A DNA stretch of 31,201 nt. It comes from a virus. A program made the position numbers and the translations under genes. The stretch spans positions 1 to 31,201 of IMG/VR virus record IMGVR_UViG_3300020472_000109. One strand, written 5' to 3'. This document shows positions 28,683-31,201 of this stretch, one piece after another; position 1 is the first letter of the stretch; each line of letters opens with the position of its first letter. The notes under the pieces were generated by a model that worked only from the letters and a program-made list of their open reading frames with translations, had not been told where the DNA came from and made no database searches.

Positions 28683-29274
28683 AGTTTTAAATCACTTCGG
28701 AGCAGAAGCACCAGCTTTACTAAATAGATATTCTTGCGTAGTTGAAGATGCTCTTCTTAAGCAGACTGAAACTGCAGCTAATGCTCTTAAGCAAGTTGAA
28801 AAACTAACAACTAATATTGCAGGAGCTAAAAGAGTTGTTGACGCTGCAGCAGAAGATAATGCTGCTTATCACACCATGTTGACTAATCCCGACATGTTGT
28901 CTTCTTACGTCAACGAATTCTTCGGTCCTCAAGGTCCTCATCCTGTTGAATTATCACAAGACAGATTAGCCGCAGAGGTAGCAGCTAATGAAGCACGCTT
29001 CGGACAAACTCAAGCTCCAGTAGCTCCAGTAGCTCCTACTCCAGCTCCAACTCCAGCTCCAGTAGCACAACAACAGCAGCCAGTTTCCCAGCCAGAGTTC
29101 AAGAGACCTCAACTAGACATGCCTCAGCCAGGAGTACAAGCTCCTACAGGCGGTACAGATTTCTGGTCTAACTTCTCAGCTTTAAGTGACAAGAACCCTC
29201 AGGCAGCATGGCAATTACTGAGCCAAGCAACACCTGATGCATTACGTAGCAAGGTTTTAGTATCTGAAGCTTAG
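28159..29274 (+). CDS. Probable capsid assembly scaffold (371 aa)
   Basis: The C-terminal half fits cyanophage and pelagiphage scaffolds: LTNPDMLSSYVNEFFGPQGP, a helical charged middle, then QLDMPQPGV, FWSNFSALSDKNPQAAWQLL and a closing ALRSKVLVSEA. The N-terminal half is Gln/Pro/Ala-rich (VQASYQTASAPSPQVAPQVA) and shares DNA with the portal C-terminus. Starts at the GTG 28159 or ATG 28174 are possible (MTQAPATQQNS). Scaffolds guide capsid assembly and are usually lost from the mature head. A strong terminator follows after 17 bases. The major capsid gene, expected next, is not in this window. Confidence 0.72.
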   Translation: MDNTQMTQAPATQQNSIPSNAPVPPVAYQQAPAQSVQASYQTASAPSPQVAPQVAPQVAPQPQVEQAPVQEANPWQEAFQSLSASLSGTQTSQPQAAYSTPTPQAPAPQTSYQSQEAVAPTYQAAPSTSGMQTYLPQATQAYSQTQQPQTQSSQNVANQTGSDAYLGSVSQESLEVLNHFGAEAPALLNRYSCVVEDALLKQTETAANALKQVEKLTTNIAGAKRVVDAAAEDNAAYHTMLTNPDMLSSYVNEFFGPQGPHPVELSQDRLAAEVAANEARFGQTQAPVAPVAPTPAPTPAPVAQQQQPVSQPEFKRPQLDMPQPGVQAPTGGTDFWSNFSALSDKNPQAAWQLLSQATPDALRSKVLVSEA

Positions 29275-29291
29275 AAAATAAGCACATATAG

Positions 29292-29321
29292 CCACTGCCA
29301 TTAATATGGTGGTGGTTTTTT
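29292..29321 (+). terminator. Intrinsic terminator after scaffold gene
   Basis: CCACTGCCAT and ATGGTGGTGG form a 10-bp stem (two G-T pairs) around a TAAT loop, followed by six T. It ends the plus-strand packaging unit and separates it from the oxygenase at 29335. Confidence 0.9.
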
Positions 29322-29334
29322 ATGTTTCGAAATA

Positions 29335-30015
29335 ATGAGTGATGTTAAATGGAAGCCTGAATACGAAGGACAATGGAATGAGATTTCATTGAAAAATATT
29401 CCTGTACTGAGCACGAAGTTATCTCAAGAAGTTATTGATCATCTATGGAAGGCAATAGAACAAGCTAAAAAAGATGCACTTGGTCATAATGATCAGCTAG
29501 CAGGGAATATTGGATCTAGCTTGATATTGAAAGATACTGGAGACGTTCTTTTACAAAATATTGATTCAGTCTTGTTCAACTACATCAACGAGTCTCTTAG
29601 TAATTCTCATGTCAATCGTAATTTTCTAACCAACCTCCAAGGAAAAAAACAAAAAATCAGATTAGATTGGTCTGGCTTATGGGTCAATTTTCAAAAGAAA
29701 TATGAATTTAATCCTGTACATGAACACACAGGTGTTATTTCGTTTGTTATTTGGATGAGAATACCAACCTCTTACAAGGTCGAACATGCATTACCTCATG
29801 TTGCAAATAGTAATTGTCCCTCTGCTTCTAACTTCCAAATACAATATGTCAACGTTTTAGGGGAAATGAATAGTCATGACGTTTGCCTAGATAAAGAATC
29901 TGAAGGTATAGGGTTATTTTTCCCTTCCACTATGAGACATCAGGTTTACCCTTTCTACGGAAGCGATGAAGATAGAATCTCTATTTCAGGTAATTTGATG
30001 TACCGCCAGGTATAG
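29335..30015 (+). CDS. 2-oxoglutarate/Fe(II) oxygenase-like protein (226 aa)
   Basis: This is the third copy of the fold in the window. GLWVNFQKKYEFNPVHEHTG carries His129 and His131, SFVIWMRIPTSY follows as the next strand, GLFFPSTMRHQVYPFYGSDE gives the distal His202, and DRISISGNLMY contains Arg214 for 2-oxoglutarate. Metal ligands are HxH rather than HxD. Related proteins are common in T4-like cyanophages. The substrate is unknown. It starts 13 bases after the terminator T run and is convergent with the two minus genes at 30018-30449. Confidence 0.78.
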   Translation: MSDVKWKPEYEGQWNEISLKNIPVLSTKLSQEVIDHLWKAIEQAKKDALGHNDQLAGNIGSSLILKDTGDVLLQNIDSVLFNYINESLSNSHVNRNFLTNLQGKKQKIRLDWSGLWVNFQKKYEFNPVHEHTGVISFVIWMRIPTSYKVEHALPHVANSNCPSASNFQIQYVNVLGEMNSHDVCLDKESEGIGLFFPSTMRHQVYPFYGSDEDRISISGNLMYRQV

Positions 30016-30017
30016 AA

Positions 30018-30164
30018 TTACATCTTGACGCAGTTATCTACTTTCTTACCACCTTTCATTTTCGTCCCAGCAAGCTTATATCCGTCCCAACAGGCTTTAC
30101 CGTCTAACCCTTTCTTCTTTTGATGTCCTTGTGCTCGGGCCTTAGCTTCTTGTTGTTTGTTCAT
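30018..30164 (-). CDS. Small conserved phage protein with CW-x-GYK motif (48 aa)
   Basis: The minus frame runs from the ATG at 30164 to TAA at 30018. The product is basic, begins MNKQQEAKARAQGHQKKKGL and continues KACWDGYKLAGTKMKGGKKV before DNCVKM. The C-W-x-G-Y-K ... K-x-G-G-K-x-V-x-N-C pattern recurs in small proteins or protein ends of many marine phages; the role is unknown. The ATG follows the TAA of the upstream gene directly, so the two are coupled. I found no better frame in this stretch. Confidence 0.7.
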   Translation of the reverse strand: MNKQQEAKARAQGHQKKKGLDGKACWDGYKLAGTKMKGGKKVDNCVKM

Positions 30165-30449
30165 TTACCAACTCCAATTACAAGACCAGTACCCTGGTGT
30201 AGTTTTATCTTTCTTTTGGTCGCAGTTGTGGCGACTCTTAAAGTTAGCTCTTCGTTTCTTATCTCCGTGACCACTTTTGCCTTTTGAGCCTTCTTTGAAG
30301 TGCTGCATATTCGGATCACCGAAACGCACTATTTTGTCTTTTCCTCCATCTTTTACTAATACTGCAAATTTCTTTTTACCTCCTGGAGTCTTCTTAGGCT
30401 TGTTGTAGCCTTCGAAAACCTCTCCTGCGTATCTAATGGTCTTCGCCAT
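30165..30449 (-). CDS. Basic DUF5754-like phage protein (94 aa)
   Basis: The sequence follows a widespread phage family pattern: GYNKPKKTPGGKKKFAVLVK, then KIVRFGDPNMQHFKEGSKGK, RRANFKSRHNC and a final YWSCNWSW. Proteins of the DUF5754 type contain K-P-K-x-T-P, R-F-G-D, R-R-x-x-F-x-x-R-H and a W-x-x-x-x-W ending; the function is unknown, although association with the virion or DNA is suspected from their basic charge. An AGGAGG Shine-Dalgarno lies about 9 bases upstream. It is divergent from psbA. Confidence 0.75.
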   Translation of the reverse strand: MAKTIRYAGEVFEGYNKPKKTPGGKKKFAVLVKDGGKDKIVRFGDPNMQHFKEGSKGKSGHGDKKRRANFKSRHNCDQKKDKTTPGYWSCNWSW

Positions 30450-30550
30450 AAATTAATAGCCTCCTCACTTTAAAATAGCGATATTGCAGATAGAGAAGAA
30501 GAGCTTATATAAATCATTAATACAGATAATGTGCCGAATTGCTAACATTA

Positions 30551-30589
30551 GGTCTGGGTATTCCCCTGCCTCAAACCGAGACCATGGGG
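30551..30589 (+). promoter_or_regulatory. Structured leader of psbA, PhotoRC-like candidate
   Basis: CCCCTG (30563-30568) can pair with CATGGGG (30583-30589) with one bulge, and CTC (30570-30572) with GAG (30578-30580), giving a hairpin about 47-75 bases upstream of the ATG. GGTCT (30551-30555) can alternatively pair with AGACC (30579-30583), so two mutually exclusive folds exist. PhotoRC RNA motifs are described upstream of psbA in cyanobacteria and cyanophages. I cannot confirm a match to their consensus. A TATATAAAT box lies upstream, near 30510. Confidence 0.45.
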
Positions 30590-30635
30590 CTAAGTCTCTC
30601 GTCATACAAGTTCACAAAATCGTACTATTACTTAA

Positions 30636-31201
30636 ATGACTTCTTCTTCTTTAACAAGAAGCGGCAGTTTATTGAAAGGTTGGGACGAGTTCTGTGAGTG
30701 GACAACATCTACTAACAATCGTATTTACGTTGGTTGGTTCGGAGTCTTAATGGTTCCTTGTCTACTTGCCGCAGCAACTTGTTTCATCATTGCTTTCATA
30801 GCTGCCCCTCCCGTTGATATTGACGGGATCCGTGAGCCAGTCGCTGGCTCTTTCATGTATGGAAACAACATCATTTCAGGCGCCGTTGTACCGTCGTCAA
30901 ATGCAATCGGTCTTCACTTCTACCCAATCTGGGAAGCTGCAACCATCGATGAATGGCTCTATAACGGAGGACCATATCAACTCGTTGTGTTCCACTTTCT
31001 CATCGGTATCTCAGCTTACATGGGACGCCAATGGGAACTTAGTTATCGACTAGGAATGCGCCCTTGGATCTGTGTTGCCTACTCTGCACCAGTATCTGCC
31101 GCGTTTGCTGTATTCCTCGTCTATCCTTTCGGACAAGGATCATTCAGTGACGGTATGCCTCTTGGCATTTCAGGCACGTTCAACTTTATGTTTGTCTTTC
31201 A
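30636..31201 (+). CDS. psbA: Photosystem II D1 protein, 3' end cut by window edge
   Basis: The sequence is D1 almost residue for residue in its first 188 codons: [46 protein letters not shown]-type [40 protein letters not shown] and [21 protein letters not shown]1 is the fast-turnover core subunit of photosystem II, in the thylakoid membrane; phage copies keep photosynthesis going in infected cells. Two extra N-terminal residues shift numbering by +2. TyrZ is Tyr163, Asp170 is Asp172, and residue 130 is Gln132, the Gln form typical of D1:1-type proteins. Helices A-C are present; the Mn-ligand and QB part lies beyond the window. No intron or frameshift is seen so far. Confidence 0.97.
   Translation, partial: MTSSSLTRSGSLLKGWDEFCEWTTSTNNRIYVGWFGVLMVPCLLAAATCFIIAFIAAPPVDIDGIREPVAGSFMYGNNIISGAVVPSSNAIGLHFYPIWEAATIDEWLYNGGPYQLVVFHFLIGISAYMGRQWELSYRLGMRPWICVAYSAPVSAAFAVFLVYPFGQGSFSDGMPLGISGTFNFMFVF

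Noticed and set aside
28154-28711. Three minus-strand frames under the portal/scaffold overlap
   Set aside because: They are by-products of the GC-rich dual-coding stretch and give Arg/Leu/Pro-rich sequence without start signals. They are not counted as a third coding layer.
30551-30589. Glutamine-II or other known metabolite riboswitch at psbA
   Set aside because: The stretch lacks the conserved words I associate with the glnA/downstream-peptide RNAs; only a hairpin with alternative pairing is visible.
30814-31053. Plus-strand frame of 79 codons inside psbA
   Set aside because: It lies in an alternative frame of the unmistakable D1 coding sequence.

Overview
The window is part of a tailed-phage-type genome that infects a marine picocyanobacterium (Synechococcus or Prochlorococcus type). 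It carries a large terminase subunit, a probable portal and scaffold pair, three phage-style 2-oxoglutarate/Fe(II) oxygenases, a cupredoxin domain on a probable virion protein and, at the right edge, the 5' part of a photosystem II D1 gene (psbA). I see no integrase, tRNA, insertion sequence or CRISPR array. No major capsid, sheath, tail tube or tape-measure gene is recognisable, so the phage family cannot be assigned from this window.

Left part (1-9.7 kb): mostly minus-strand small genes, probably early or accessory. They include a DUF932 gene cut by the window edge, a strongly overlapping operon (5296 down to 2870) with a Gp157-like and a DUF2997-like gene, a SLOG/DprA-like gene, and an array of one- or two-gene cassettes. 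Each minus transcription unit starts at a copy of one conserved AT-rich element (core CTAATTCAATAATGCATT), and several copies sit directly behind a hairpin-plus-T-run terminator. Three plus-strand genes interrupt this block: a Dps/ferritin-like gene at 2042 and two genes at 5927-6720 that resemble virion proteins.

Centre (9.69-10.44 kb): about 760 bases without a convincing gene separate the minus block from the plus block. They hold repeated GCGAAC/AGTGAGCG words, several strong inverted repeats and an exact 11-bp direct repeat. The region is a candidate origin, packaging site or master control region.

Right part (10.4-30.0 kb): a tightly packed plus-strand block, probably late. It starts with a 2OG oxygenase and runs through unrecognised, often glycine-rich hydrophobic proteins, the cupredoxin protein, a PAPS-reductase-like PP-loop protein, a protein with tandem 11-residue repeats, a small membrane protein, a second 2OG oxygenase, TerL, portal and scaffold. 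The portal and scaffold reading frames overlap by 524 bases. A strong terminator follows the scaffold gene, then a third 2OG oxygenase, two minus-strand small conserved phage genes, and psbA behind a hairpin-containing leader.

The most unusual signals are the repeated minus-strand start element, the Dps-like gene with all four ferroxidase ligands, the long portal/scaffold dual-coding stretch, the structured central region and a recurring short aromatic C-terminus on the putative virion proteins.
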